DNA of 64,000 nucleotides from the NCBI GenBank assembly GCA_030248195.1, contig JASAND010015722.1, forward strand, positions 1-64,000, given 5' to 3'. Below are positions 1-11,360 of this stretch, in pieces. The notes under the pieces are model-generated. The model worked only from the letters and a program-made list of their open reading frames with translations. It had not been told where the DNA came from and made no database searches. The DNA comes from Trissonchulus latispiculum. Lineage: Eukaryota > Nematoda > Enoplea > Enoplida > Ironidae. The stretch's first letter is position 1, and each line of letters begins with the position of its first letter. The translations under genes and the position numbers were made by a program.

Positions 1-775
1 ACATAACTTGAAGTGTGGGGACCCTACACGGACGAACTTATAATCATTCGAATCGTCTCACGAAGACCTACAGCTCTGCTCTTGAGAAAATTAACTCTTT
101 ACAGTGAGATAACCTCGAAACTTGATTTTCGAGGTCCAAAACTGGCCATTTCTCGACAAATCAAATATTGCAAGATTTCGACAGTTTCATCAGCAACAAG
201 TACTAATCATATTTGTAGTCCTAAAGCACATGTTATGCTATGCTGCTCTTTGCGGCATCTGTGCCTACATACAGCAACGAAAATGTGAAATTTTAGAAAT
301 CGAACCAGATTGTTTTGAACACGGATTTCTCTCAACTCATGCAACCAAAAAAACTGGTTTAGACACTCATTTTTGGGACAATTTCCGAGGGCTATTTTTC
401 ATGGTTCCGCGTTTGCCTTTCCGTTCGAAAGAAATAAGCATCCAAACTTGAAAATTTTGACGAAAATTAGACAAAAAGGACATTTTTCTCAAAATCTTGA
501 GTTTATCTGATCACTAAACGATTTTAGAAAAACTAGCCCTTGGAGAGACTTCTCTTTTGAAGTCTGGGTCGCTTTTCTTTAAATTTCCCACCTTTCGAGA
601 AGAAATCCATGTTCAAAAATGGTTTTTCTTTCGCATGTTCAAGACGAAGAGTAAAATGAGACAGATATACAGTACACTACCTAGCTGTAACCAGCACATT
701 CTAAGCTTTAAAATTATATAAAAGTTATCGTTCAATTCAAAGAATTCAGCAAATTACAGTCTTTCAAAATTTGCT
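1..775. other. AT-rich non-coding stretch
   Basis: No gene is supported here. Short open frames at 13-288 and 122-451 overlap, have biased composition and resemble no family I recognise. The stretch near 120-160 (ctcgaaacttgattttcgag and what follows) weakly resembles the interior of the TTAA-flanked repeat family seen near 13.68 kb and 32.13 kb, so part of it may be an old repeat relic. Confidence 0.4.
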
Positions 776-783
776 GCAAATAC

Positions 784-1161
784 TAGTGTTGTTTCAGTAG
801 CCGATTTTAGTTTCAGTTTCAGTTTCAGTATCAGTCGGCGGACCAAAATAGTTTCAGTTTCAGTTTAGGTTTCAGTCGGCAACGTAAAATAATTTCAGTT
901 TCAGTTTTAGTTTCAGTCGGAGTTTCAGTTTCAGTTTCAATTCACTTTAAAAAGAACGGTTTCCAGCCCTCTGAGTTGACATAAAGCACAATTTGATACT
1001 TATTCAGCCTCCCCAGCAGCAATACTAATAGAATCGAAGCTCAAAATCTTCAAAATGTCAAGTTTTAAGGAACGGCTGAAACTAGTTTCAGTCAGAGTTT
1101 CAGGTTTTCACCCAAATTAGTTTCAGTTTTAGTTTCAGTTTCAGTGACTGAAACATCACTA
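784..1161. mobile_element. hAT-type MITE built of TTTCAG hexamers
   Basis: This 378-bp element starts tagtgttgtttcagt and ends with the inverted match actgaaacatcacta. It is flanked by 8-bp direct repeats, gcaaatac at 776-783 and gcaaatat at 1162-1169 (7 of 8 identical). An 8-bp target duplication and TAGTG-type termini are features of the hAT superfamily. The interior has no coding capacity. Both sub-terminal parts consist largely of imperfect TTTCAG repeats in one orientation, interrupted by 'tcggcggacc'-like spacers. It is best read as a non-autonomous hAT derivative whose sub-terminal motif has been amplified. Confidence 0.72.
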
Positions 1162-1350
1162 GCAAATATATACCCGAACCAGCACCTTACGTTACGGTAA
1201 CACACTTATAGTCAGTCGCTTTACAACTTTACTATTCAGAAAATTTTTCGACTGCTTAGGGTTAAAGAAACAACAACGCAAATTGATTTTCGAGGTCAGA
1301 AACTGGACGTTTTGCGAAAAGTAAAAGTTTACCAAATTTCGACACGTGTT

Positions 1351-1418
1351 GCGTGGGTCCATACGGACACCCACGCATTTAGTCAAAAATTTTACTTCCA
1401 TGGGTCCAAATGGACCCA
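1351..1418. repeat. two adjacent short hairpins
   Basis: Two hairpins lie next to each other. The first pairs gcgtgggtcc (1351-1360) with ggacacccacgc (1365-1376) around a 4-base loop, with a two-base bulge. The second is a perfect 8-bp stem, tgggtcca/tggaccca (1401-1408 and 1411-1418). Both carry the same TGGGTCC core. An overlapping minus-strand open frame (1192-1545) shows no recognisable domain, so I do not call it a gene. Function unknown. Confidence 0.5.
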
Positions 1419-1545
1419 AGCTTTCGTTTATTTTATAAAATTCGGGAAAATTAGTAACAGCTGAAATGACTATTTTTACATTTCCTATGTTTCTCTGTGT
1501 GATGTGCAGTATATCATGCCAGAATTCAATTGGCCCCCACTCCAT

Positions 1546-2639
1546 AGTGCAGATTTTTGGATTCTACTCCACAGAATTTTGGAGTTTTCATGGTTGGCTT
1601 GGCAACATGCAATGGGTTAAGGGGGCTCTTGCATTACCGGGATAGCTAGTGAATGACGTAGTATGAGCTGCTGAAATTTTGTCACAACATACCCCACTAA
1701 CCGAATATGTTTAAAATTGAGCAATCTGTCCAAATTTTATAATCCCGATAATGCAAGCACTCCCTTAATGCATGCAAAGTTCCAGATTTATCAACTTCAA
1801 ACCCTGGTTTAAATGGCTGGCCTCTGTCGACTTACCTAGCCTGAATACTTAGAATTATATCACAATAAAGGATAGATCCAGGTATCGATTTTGATAAGAC
1901 TGATCCCAGATATCCAAGAAGTCCTACTAAATTAGGCAGCGCCAAAAGATTTATAAAAGTTATATGGTATTGAAGTGAAAATGTTTTGACAAAATTTATC
2001 GTGAATTTAGCTAAACTTTGGCACAGCCCCAGCAAAATTAATTAACCATAATAAATAACAATAAAATGCTAATTAAAGGGATTCCAACTATAGAAACGTT
2101 TTGACTTCCCAAATTAATTAATATTTAAATTTTTAAATGTAAATATTAATAGTAACAAGTAGGCCCCAAAAGGGGGCAGTATTCCTTATAGACCTTTTCT
2201 TTGTTCAAATGCAAACTTGTTTTTGTAGGAAGCTCAAGGTTTTGTTTACAATTTCACTTGCCTTCCCAAATCAGGGAGATCATACCTATTCTTGCCATGC
2301 CTGGCTGAACTTGTGATGTCCAGCGCAAGCTAGTACCTACCTAATGCACCGATGTGTAGCTCCCTGGTGCTAAAAAATCTGCAACCGTTTAGATTGCTGG
2401 CAGTCGAAGACTGCGCGACGGCTCTCAGTTCTGTTCCTTACACCTGAGCTAGCCCTGTGTTGAAGATAGGGCTTCTAAATGGAGAAATGACTCACTATGC
2501 ACTAAACATATAAGTTTCCGTTTTATACATTCCTGCTCCAGCAGGAATAAAAATATTTGCTTAAGTTGTACAACGTTTCCCAATTGAACTTTCTTTACTT
2601 GATTAAAAACGTTTCTACTGTCTTCCTGTACTGTTAGCG
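1546..2639. other. no gene seen
   Basis: AT-rich intergenic DNA with only short unsupported open frames. A slightly GC-richer patch at about 2240-2480 was checked against 5S rRNA and tRNA patterns and did not fit either. Confidence 0.4.
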
Positions 2640-2782
2640 TTAACTTATCGGAATGATAAATTTAAGCTTAACTGAATGATAAACAGAAGCAAACCTTCCG
2701 TCCGAATAACATTTCGTTTGTATAAAATTTCTAGCACCATAAAAAACCCAGTTAACAATCAGACTAAGTTGATACTTTTTTG

Positions 2783-2827
2783 CTGGTTTCCGCAAAAATA
2801 ACTTCGTTAGTCATTTGCAGAAACCAG
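2783..2827. promoter_or_regulatory. conserved stem-loop upstream of EGF gene, copy 1
   Basis: ctggtttccgcaaa (2783-2796) pairs with tttgcagaaaccag (2814-2827) with a single mismatch or wobble. The same arms occur in the duplicate at 6895-6938, while the flanks and loop have diverged. That the paired arms are conserved while their surroundings are not suggests a functional DNA or RNA element, or a small transposon end. The regulatory label is only an inference. Confidence 0.3.
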
Positions 2828-4524
2828 TTTTTTGCGTCAATTGATTTTTACTGCCCTACTAACACCAAGCCAGTAGTGTTCAAATATTCGCACAGGTGAA
2901 GGCCTTAAGTTTGAAAATGTTTGTTTTTTAAACAAGAGTCTTCAAATTATTAGACAGAACGTGCAGTGTTTGTTTGTTGGTTTGGTGTTATATATTAATA
3001 TTGGATTTCATTAAGCAATTAACTGACTTTTGTTATTGTTATTAATTAACTGAACTAACATGACTATAGCCGTTCTAGCAGAGTTTGCGACATTTTTCGT
3101 TTTCTAAGGTTTACTTACCACGGCTGTCTTAATTGTTAATTTTTTGCTGAATTTCTCGATGTTTTTGATGTTGTAAAGATTACTAGATTAAGCGATCATA
3201 TAATCTTTGTGTCATTACTTACTTAACAGTGCAGAATCAAAACGTCCTAGTTCTTTCCGTGTGGGATCACGGTTTTTATGCATTTTATATGATAACAACC
3301 TTACACATTTTCCGGTATTTTGGGCAAAATTTGGGCCCAAACTGAAAAACGGTAGACCCTTGGCTGATTTTTAACAAAACTGGCACATTTCAACAATGTT
3401 TTCATTATCAGTCATAAAAATCACTACAGACTGCTTCTAATAGTTGTGGCCAAACATAAAAAAATCTGCAATTTATGCTAATTTTATCGTAGACATCTTA
3501 AAATTTTAGAGACAGCGGTAGCCCCAGTATTGAACCCCATGTTAAGCGTGTTAATGTATGGTTAAACATAAGAATTGAATCATTTCTTTGCATTGCATTA
3601 TCTAACAGTGCTCCACCATAACACCAACGCAATTCTTCCCGATTTATGAAATTAATCCCCAAAATATGGCCCCCCCCTCCTCAAGTAGATGAAGGGGGAC
3701 ATCAACAGCCAATCAGATTGTAGAAAGTCCTTCCGGCTCTGGGAGGGGGAAAGATGGAAAGGAGGGTCTCACAGTTCCGAAATGATTTTCCATTTCAGGG
3801 CTTGGTTCCGTTTCTATTTCGCCAAATCTGACTTTTTAAACACTGTTTGGCTGTTGACAACCCCCGTCTAAAACGGGGACGTTTCCTGTAACCCCATCTC
3901 TCAAATGAAACCGTTTTCAGAATAAGCTAATGTTACCGTAGCCCGTTTCTTGACCACCCCTCCCCAATTTATAGGTGTGGTTTGGTGATTCCTTTCTTTT
4001 TAACGGGAGAACATTCTTTTCCGAGTATTGTTACGCACTGCAATAAATGGCAGTTTCTAAATGAGTTTTTCCAATGAGTTTTGCAATTATATATATTTGA
4101 TAGTAAGTATAGCACTTCACCGAAACTCATGTATGAATTTATTATGAGCAAACCCGCATCGAATACTATCTAAAATTCCTTCTGCGACTTATATCCTACT
4201 CTTCTCCTATCCAACCTCTAACCAAGTGTAATAATCAAGAATCTATAATAGGAAGATTGAGACTCTCAGCCCTTACTTGTAGATTAAGCTTCCAGGGTGC
4301 TAGAGAGAGTAAGGTGAAAATCTTGGAAGTGATACCACTTTATCGCTGATAACCATATTTTTATATGCGTTTAAACTAAAACGCATCTGACTGGATGGCT
4401 AGTCGCTTACCTCATGTCAAAACTAAGTGATAAGCGTACATGTGTAAGTGTATAAGCTGCTCATTTGCAAACACAACACATTGCATTTATGTATACTCTA
4501 AGCTTTCCCAGTTATTATTGTAGA

Positions 4525-5167
4525 ATGCAAAATTCGACAGCATCTATTGGACAAATTTTGGACAAATTATTCAAGCCCACAAACTGCCTCAATGGTGGCA
4601 CCTACATAGCCTGGGGTCCAAAACCCTACTGTCTATGTCGCCACTACGAAGGGGACCGATGTCAGTTTATCCGATGCTACAACGGCGGCCTATCGTCGGA
4701 TAACAACACCTGCCAGTGTCCGGACACTGTGCATTTTCGGGGGGCACATTGCGAAAAGATGCTCTGCGAAAATGGGGGGCTGGCACGGGAAGGGGTCTGC
4801 CGGTGCCCGGCCAGTTACCAGGGCGATTACTGCGAAAACTACTATAATCCTTTTGTGACCATCTTTGGCTGTTTGGTGGGTGGAATTGTGCTCCTGATTA
4901 TTGTCTATTTTCTCTGTCATTGGCAGTGTCAGCGCTACCAGGCGGGGCAGCTGTCACGTGACGAGGCCGTTGACCAATCAGAAGAGGAGGCGGGCGCAGC
5001 GGCCGCCAATCAGAATTCAGATCGACCGATGCTGGTCGCCCTGCCCTCTCAGCCCCCTAAATATGACGACGTAACCACACCGCCCCCTACGTATGACCAG
5101 GCAACTAAGACTAACTTATTCTGGCCTAAACGGCTTAGAAGGACGCAATCGTCAAGACATGACGATC

Positions 5168-5172
<5 letters not shown>
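4525..5172 (+). CDS. single-pass membrane protein with three EGF-like modules and PY motifs (terminal exon)
   Basis: From the ATG at 4525 the frame gives about 215 residues. Three cysteine clusters follow the EGF pattern: CLNGGTYIAWGPKPYCLC with its final Cys, CYNGG...CQC...C, and CENGG...CRC...C. A hydrophobic span (VTIFGCLVGG IVLLIIVYFL) follows, then a cytoplasmic tail with PPKY and PPPTY, motifs that in other proteins bind WW domains of NEDD4-type ubiquitin ligases. There is an NST N-glycosylation sequon at residue 3. The open frame extends upstream to 4465, but ttattattgtag immediately before the ATG looks like a 3' splice site (AG at 4522-4523). The paralogue has the equivalent tactgttctag, and no signal peptide is visible after the ATG. 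An upstream exon encoding a signal peptide is therefore likely but was not found. A role as a surface ligand or adhesion protein is inference; no specific orthologue is recognised. Confidence 0.75.

Positions 5173-5209
<37 letters not shown>
5171..5209 (+). repeat. (GAT)n microsatellite after EGF gene stop
   Basis: Thirteen GAT/ATG triplets start at the stop codon of the EGF-repeat gene. The paralogue has a longer, interrupted version in the same place, so the repeat predates the duplication. Confidence 0.9.
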
Positions 5210-5212
<3 letters not shown>

Positions 5213-6789
5213 GTTTATTAAATTAAACTGATTTTCAGTTTTTTGACCGAGAAATGACGATCTTTCATGATGACGATGATTTGTTTTTTATTTGACATGA
5301 TTGTCAGTTCTTTGAAAACTGAAATTGTGCTGATTGTGCCAAAGCAGACGTTTTTGGCTAACATTGAAACAATTTGTATGATGTGTATTTCTGTATAATA
5401 AACCCTAATAATTTTTGTAATCTCTAGTGGCATGTAGATTTAGTACATTTTCAGAATCGCTGTACAGTCCCTGTAAAGAAAGACAGTATTTTTATTTCGC
5501 TGTGGCGAACTCTATTCCCGGAAATTATTGCATGCATCGTGTATGCATGTATAGTGTTGTTATTATCTTCAGCTTCTTCTATCTTTAACACATAGGCTAG
5601 TATGTTCATTTTTTAGAGTCAGTCGGAATCAATCAAAGTAGTCCTGTTAGATTTCAAATGAATCGTATTACAATCCGATCCCGTAGTTTCATTGAAGTTT
5701 TGCAACATCGTATGTACGTTAACACGAGGTCCGATTCTGGGGGGTGTCTTACCCCGACCTCGGCGAGGGTTCTACTCCTGAAAAATTCCAAAGCTCTAAG
5801 AGGGTTTGCCCCGAAAGTAGCAAAAGTTGGTGGTCTGCCCTTTTTATCGGTCTGGGAGAGCCTGGACCCCTCATTACCCTATGGCCCGTTATTCTATAGC
5901 TAACATTATCGACTATTTAGTGAATCTCTATGCATTGCTTGCTTATTCACCAACAATGTACATGCTTAATGGCGTCAAATCAGATTGAGATAGTAGCATG
6001 CAACGTGTTAGCAGAAGTCTCAAACTACAGTTGTCAAACATTGATATTATAATTTTAAACTCAATCAATTTGTATGAGCCCTAGCTAAGGCGCTTGCTTG
6101 CGAAAGTTGGGAAAAGTAGGCAATATCCAGACTGCGCATAGATTTTAGGTCACTTCTCCACAATGAGTGGCGATTTCATTACATAATTAAAAATGCCCCC
6201 AGCTATTTTATAAAAATATCGAATCTTGAACCAGATGTCTCACGAAAAAATTTACTTTAGTCAGCAAAAATCTGGAAAATTAAACACCTTTTAAAAATCC
6301 AGTAAAACAGTTTTGGAAAATCAAAACTAGCTCATTAAAGAGAGAAAATGTTAAGCTCCATTTTGATATATATATATAGCTTCTTAACTCCAACTAATGA
6401 ATGAGTAATAATGGTTCAAAGTTGATGTCCAGGAAATCACCACCTTCATTTTCTGGGAAATGAAGTGAGATAAAATTATACCACATACAAAACAAGACTG
6501 TCTAGATTTAGAATCCAGGTCTCAGCAACTTCATGGCTCTCGATACTGGTCTCAGACCTCTGGAAAACCTTCAACTTATTTGTAAATATAAAAGTTTCAT
6601 GCTGTTGAGGATTGCTGCTGTCAAATTTTTCTAACAAAATCCATCCATCTAAAGAAAATCGAAGGAGTCCAAAAATGCATCCCAGCTTTAAATTTCCAAA
6701 ATTAATCAAATTTAAATATTTGTAGAAGTAAACATTTCTCCCGGGAACTTCGTTTACCTGATTTCGTACTCCAAATATTGAAGAAATTA
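5210..6789. other. intergenic DNA with a truncated repeat
   Basis: No gene supported. A further GATGATG-like patch and a poly-GC-rich piece at about 5735-5850 are present. The segment from about 6080 to 6444 is the right half of the repeat family described at 33299-34275. Confidence 0.4.
6080..6444 (+). mobile_element. right-end fragment of GGTGGTGATTCC-type MITE
   Basis: This aligns with about 33930-34275: shared blocks include gcgaaaaaatttact, ctggaaaatta, agagaaaatgt and ttcttaactccaa. It ends in the same terminal sequence, ggaaatcaccacc. The left terminus is missing and the right flank is ttca rather than TTAA, so this is a truncated, older copy. Confidence 0.6.
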
Positions 6790-6894
6790 GCTATGTAACA
6801 CTAAACTGTATGATAAACAGCAGCAAAACTTCCAAATATGATTCTTTTCCCCAAAATTTCTAGCATCAAACCGACGAAGTTGATCCTCTTTTTG

Positions 6895-6938
6895 CTGGTT
6901 TCCGCAAAAATATGATCGTTAATCATTGCAGAAACCAG
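6895..6938. promoter_or_regulatory. conserved stem-loop upstream of EGF gene, copy 2
   Basis: The arms ctggtttccgcaaa and ttgcagaaaccag are the same as at 2783-2827, with a different loop. The regulatory role is inferred only from conservation of the arms. Confidence 0.3.
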
Positions 6939-7734
6939 TTTTTTGCGTCAATTGATGTTTACTACTTTCACCAAAACAGTAGTGTTCCAATATTTCGCGC
7001 CGGTGCAGGCCTGTTTTGAAAATATTTGTTTTTTGAACAGGAGTCTTCAACTTGTAAGAACGTGCAGTGTCTATTGTTTGTTATTATGTATTTTATTTCA
7101 TTATGCAGTTTGCATGACTGGACTATATTTAAGAGTTCTAGGGTAGTTTTTCGTTTCTTAGTGTTTACCACTTCTGCTGAAAATGTTAATTTTTGCCATT
7201 TTCAAAATATATATCAATTTTTTCAAGTTTTACCCAACCCGAGTGATCGATCATATACTGATAATGTCACTACTGTGTACCAGAGAAAGTAAACATCAAT
7301 TAATCTTATTCTATGCATTTCATTTGGTATCGCTATTTGTTGGCTCGGTCCACAAATACGGATTTCCGAGATTTCGGATAATCTTTAGGCAAAATCCCGG
7401 AAAGATTCAGTTTTCCGTGACCTCCGGGGCGGTCCGATTTAGGACGTATTAATTCCGTTTTCAGCATATCTTCTGGATAGATATCAAATTTCCATTTTTA
7501 TTCTGGGCGAATTTTTAATTTTAATTTTATTCTCCATGAAAGAATCCAATCGACCAGACAGATTGCAAAATTCATTGTTACAGTTCGTAACAATTAATCC
7601 ATTATTAAGCATTAGAGTTTCTTGGAAGTCCACTGCATTGCTTACGTAACAGTTAGGACACACAATACTTTATAATAGTGTAAGGTTTAAACAGATGAAT
7701 AGTTAGCGCATTACGTATAAAGGTGTAGCGCTTC

Positions 7735-7898
7735 TACCAGGCTGGAGGACCACCAAGAACCAGGACCTAGAAGAGAGAAGGGAAGAGGGAGGTTCAGCTT
7801 TTCACTCACCATTGAAAGTAAAGAATTGGTCCAGCCGAGGATCGAATCACGGCCCTTCTGATCCGGAAACAGACATGCTACCGCTACACCACAGGGCC
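7735..7898 (-). repeat. tRNA-derived SINE-like sequence
   Basis: On the minus strand, 7892-7874 reads tggtgtagcggtagcatg, a perfect RNA polymerase III A box (TGGYNNARYGG). 7850-7837 reads gtgattcgatcctc, a near B box. Between them is a possible anticodon arm with CCG in the loop. The acceptor stem pairs poorly, so this is not a good functional tRNA. The unrelated body that follows (to about 7735) fits a tRNA-derived SINE. Confidence 0.5.
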
Positions 7899-7899
7899 A

Positions 7900-9895
7900 T
7901 CAGCTGAACTCCCTTATCAGGCTTATCAATCTTTCCTATGCCTGCTTCCCTTACAAAGGGTGCTGGTGGGCTAAAAAGTCAGGGCTAAAAAGTCTAAAAA
8001 GTGGAGCATAAAGATCAAGATAGCCTGGGGGAGGGGGTGCAGACCCCCCCAGGCCGACAAAATGCGGGTAGACGCTCTCGGCGAGAATGGGAAAGGGTAG
8101 ACCCCTGACTGATTTACGTTTCAGCGATTTTTTCCAAGGATGTTCAGAAGCATCGCTAAAGATTTTTTCTATCGTCATGGCCAAACACTGTAAAAAGTTG
8201 ACATTTTTTCCAAATTTTAGGGTAGACCCCTTAAAATTGCAGAGGCAAGGGTAACCCCCCCCCCGGAGAATTGAACCTCGTGTTAATATATGATTAAGAA
8301 AAAGAGATGAATTTATTTGTGCATTGCACTGCCTAACAGGGTTCCGCCGGAATACGCGTTGTTCCTTGATTTTGAAACGAGCACTGGACAACCGGGGGAA
8401 TACTACCCCAAAATCGACTAAAGACGGGTAGACCCTAATCAACGAAAGGGCAAAACCGTAGACCTCAAAACGTTTACCAAAAATTGAACATTGCTGGGCA
8501 AATTTTAGGAAGTTTGTTTAGAAACAATTCATTCAAATGGCTAAAAGCATTTATTTTCAACTAATATCTGGTCAAAAATGTCAAATTTTGCACTAATTAT
8601 GGTACAGAATCTAAACTAAAAAACTAAACATGGTGTGAGGCAATGAGTCGCCAAAACATGGCCCTTCCTCGAATAAGGGAAGGAGAACGTCAATAGACAA
8701 TCAGATTGTTGAAAATCCTGGGTGATAGGAGGGTGGGGAAAAGTTTCATCCGTTCAGTTTCATCAGTTTCATCATTCCGAAAATATTTCCCATTTCAGGG
8801 TGCTGTTCCATTTCTATTTCCATTTCCGGCTTGACACAGATTTGGCTGCTGACCTTTTGTACACCGGGACCTTCTGTGTAACCCCCGCCCCTCAAATGAA
8901 ACAGTTTTCATAATAAGCTGAAGTACCGTAATCCGTTTCATTACCTCCCCTTCCCAAGCGTATGGGTGTGTTTGAGCGACCACTTTCTTAAACTGGAGCC
9001 ATATTCTTATCAGAACACTGTAATAAAGGGTAGCTTCTAGCGGCTTGCTCTTCTTCTATCCTATTAAAGACTAATTACGTTCCTACAATCAAGAGTCGAT
9101 CATAAGAAGATACACTCCGTCCTTTCTGGTAGATTAGTCTTGTGAGATGCACATTAAATCGGAAGCAATCATAACCATAAAATCATAACCAAACTGGGTA
9201 CTGTCTCATTTGACGGTTGTGTGGGTGGAGATTTACCGGTCACGATCTAAAAGTCCTACTATGAAAACGGCCAATACTTTGAAATTCTACCTAATTGAAT
9301 GGCTTGCTCAATGGTTGCCGTTAGTCTCTCTAAAAGTTATTTAGTTCTTGGTCGGGTTGTTCACGGGTAGGTGTCTGCTTCGTCCGATTTATTCAATCTA
9401 GTTGCGATCTGTATCTACTGTTTAGATTTAGTAGTTTTACATTTCTTGGGAGATAGTCAAAGTTATATTCTGTATTGTAATTTCACTGGAATAATCTGAG
9501 TTTGTGACAAGTAAAGTTTATGCTGAATTTTGGTTTGATCGATTAGGGCGCGTAGGTTGGAAGAGAATAAGCATAACACTGCGTAGAAATTTGATAGTCT
9601 TCTGGATAAAATTTATATAATTTCCAGTATTAGTGTCATAAACTGTACAGTTATACCTTTTGCCACTTTTTAAGATGACTGTATGAGCTATACAGTATAG
9701 CCTTTATCGTGTAGATTGTCCAAAACGATTCCAGACTAAGCATCGTTGTGAGCACCGCTGCCTTCTTGCTTGCGTTTTGAAAAGCGAGTTTCGATTTTTT
9801 CGATTTCGAAGCATTTCGATCTTAATGTATACAGCATATTGCAAACTTAATCTGCTATGATGGTCTTAGTGTCTAAATTAAGTTACTGTTCTAGG
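7900..9895. other. intergenic, homologous to 3280-4500 in part
   Basis: Carries the duplicated non-coding block. The 163-residue minus-strand frame at 7951-8442 is proline- and GC-rich by chance and has no domain, and its homologous segment in copy 1 is not open. From about 9050 to 9850 I see nothing recognisable. Confidence 0.4.
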
Positions 9896-10515
9896 ATGCA
9901 AAATTCGACAACCTCTATCGGACGGCTTTTGGACAAAATATTCGAACCTGTCGATTGTCTCAATGGTGGGACCTACATAGCCTGGGGTCCAAAACCCTAT
10001 TGTCTCTGTCGCCACTACGAAGGGGACCGATGCCAATTTATCCGGTGCTACAACGGCGGCCTACCGACGGATAACAACACCTGCCAGTGTCCGGACACTG
10101 TGCATTTTCGGGGGCACATTGCGAAAAGATGCTCTGCGAAAGTGGGGGGCTGGCCCTAGACGGGATATGCCGGTGCCCGACCAGATACCAGGGAGAATTC
10201 TGCGAAAACTACTATAATCCTTATGTGACCATTCCCGCGGGTCTGGTGGGAGGAATTGTGCTCTTGATTATTATTTATTTTCTGAGTCTTCGGCATCGTC
10301 AACGCCAGCAGGGGAGGCAGCAGTCACGTGACCAGGTCGTCGACCAATCAGGTGGGGAGGCGGGCGAAGAGTCAGCCAATCAGAATTCAGCTGGACCGAT
10401 GTTGGTCATCCTGCCCTCTCAGCCCCCAAATTATGACGACGTGACCACACCGCCCCCTACGTATGACCAGGCAACTAAGACGAACCTATTCTGGCCTAAA
10501 CGGTTTAGAAGGTAG
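9896..10515 (+). pseudogene. paralogue of the EGF-repeat membrane protein with a frameshift
   Basis: The frame begins at the ATG 9896 after tactgttctag and is closely similar to the gene at 4525-5172: same NSTTSIG start, three EGF-like modules, a transmembrane span (AGLVGGIVLLIIIYFL) and PPNY/PPPTY motifs. At about 10110-10114 there are five G residues where copy 1 has six. This drops the frame in the second EGF-like module and ends the first reading at 10159, while the second half stays open to 10515. The stop falls nine codons earlier than in copy 1, so the tail ends at the basic KRFRR. A genuine pseudogene, a segregating allele and a homopolymer sequencing error are all possible. The otherwise intact second half argues for a recent or technical event. 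Confidence 0.7.
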
Positions 10516-10547
10516 CAGTCGTCAAGAAATGACAATGTCTGGTGGTG

Positions 10548-10556
10548 GTGATGATT

Positions 10557-10595
<39 letters not shown>

Positions 10596-10607
10596 CTGAT
10601 GATGATT
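10548..10607 (+). repeat. (GAT)n microsatellite after paralogue
   Basis: An interrupted GAT/GGT tract lies in the same place as the one at 5171-5209. Confidence 0.85.
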
Positions 10608-11294
10608 AATAATTTTATTTTTATTTGACGGATTTTCGGTTTTCTTAAAAAAACGGCGATTGTGTTAAAGAAAACGGAAGTCTGACTAAAAGTTGAAAGA
10701 ATAAATAATTTCTATAGTATATCTGTACATATGTATATTTGTATGTATGTATATGAGCATACAATTGTAACATCCCAGCTTCCACCAAATCAGAATAAGG
10801 TTAGCTGCGGATTAGCACATAACTAATTGCTGATTTCCAAGTGAAAAATTGGACTTAGTATTCAGCTAATCCGCAGATAGACTTAATCTTATCCATGCAA
10901 GTCAGGGAAAAACTGAGAATTTTGTTGATGTGGTTAAATTGCATTATTGCGAACGTCCCCGTAGGAAAGCCGATGTATTTTTTGCAGTCTGATGCGGAAT
11001 ACTAAAGAAAAAACGACTGAAATATATTCTATAGTAATATGCTCCATGAACGCCATCGTCTGTCCGATCCCAATGCTAAGAAAGGTTTTAAATGGGTGTT
11101 GGATATTACATATGTCTGCATAGATCACACTGACATCTGAGATATCCAAAATTCTATCTTTCAGGTTCATGGCAATTTTTGGTCAAACAAATCTACAAGT
11201 CAGTAATTGGTTCACCACTTTTCAAAACTTTGCTTCCTAGGCATGTCTACTTCAGCCGTGCACACTGCCAGAGCAATGACACATGGTGAAACTT
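10608..11294. other. no gene seen
   Basis: AT-rich, with a small TATG/TGTA-rich patch near 10720-10765 and an inverted pair around 10795-10890 (cagaataaggttagctgcgg with its near complement aatccgcagatagacttaatc), probably a small MITE. No coding signal. Confidence 0.35.
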
Positions 11295-11360
11295 TCAGGG
11301 CTTCTGCGCCTCTCGTGGGAACCCAACAAAATTTAATCCTTAATGACTTTTCTTCCAGCG
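11295..11360 (+). repeat. fragment of the same repeat as the 11361-14742 arms
   Basis: The stretch with gcctctcgtggga and ttaatccttaatgac repeats the sequence at about 11600-11665 inside the adjacent inverted-repeat arm. It stops at TTAAG, exactly where the left arm of the larger element begins. This suggests that the large element landed in, or recombined with, another copy of itself. Confidence 0.5.

Larger units (their letters stand above)
2640..5460 (+). repeat. local duplication, copy 1 (EGF-repeat gene unit)
   Basis: This block is collinear with 6790-10700. Shared landmarks, in order, are: a conserved stem-loop (2783-2827 versus 6895-6938); a stretch containing gtagaccc-type motifs (about 3340-3640 versus 8090-8380); a polypyrimidine and Ttccatttcaggg segment (about 3780 versus 8780); the EGF-repeat coding region; and a GAT repeat right after the stop codon. 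Non-coding similarity is patchy while coding similarity is high, which is consistent with an old tandem duplication under selection in the exon. Confidence 0.6.
6790..10700 (+). repeat. local duplication, copy 2 (EGF-repeat gene unit)
   Basis: Partner of the block at 2640-5460, with the same order of landmarks. It is longer by about 1 kb because of extra sequence between the promoter-side homology and the exon, including the tRNA-derived repeat at 7735-7898 and unmatched sequence at about 9050-9850. Confidence 0.6.

Noticed and set aside
797..1160. CRISPR-like array (TTTCAG repeats)
   Set aside because: Hexamer repeats without unique spacers, inside a TIR element with an 8-bp target duplication in eukaryotic DNA.
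2240..2480. Possible 5S rRNA or tRNA
   Set aside because: The conserved internal control regions of 5S and the A/B boxes of tRNA do not line up.
7831..7898. Intact tRNA-Arg (CCG)
   Set aside because: A and B boxes are present, but the acceptor stem does not pair and the sequence continues into a SINE-like body.
7951..8442. 163-residue minus-strand frame
   Set aside because: Biased composition in a non-coding segment that is not open in the homologous copy at 3280-3650.
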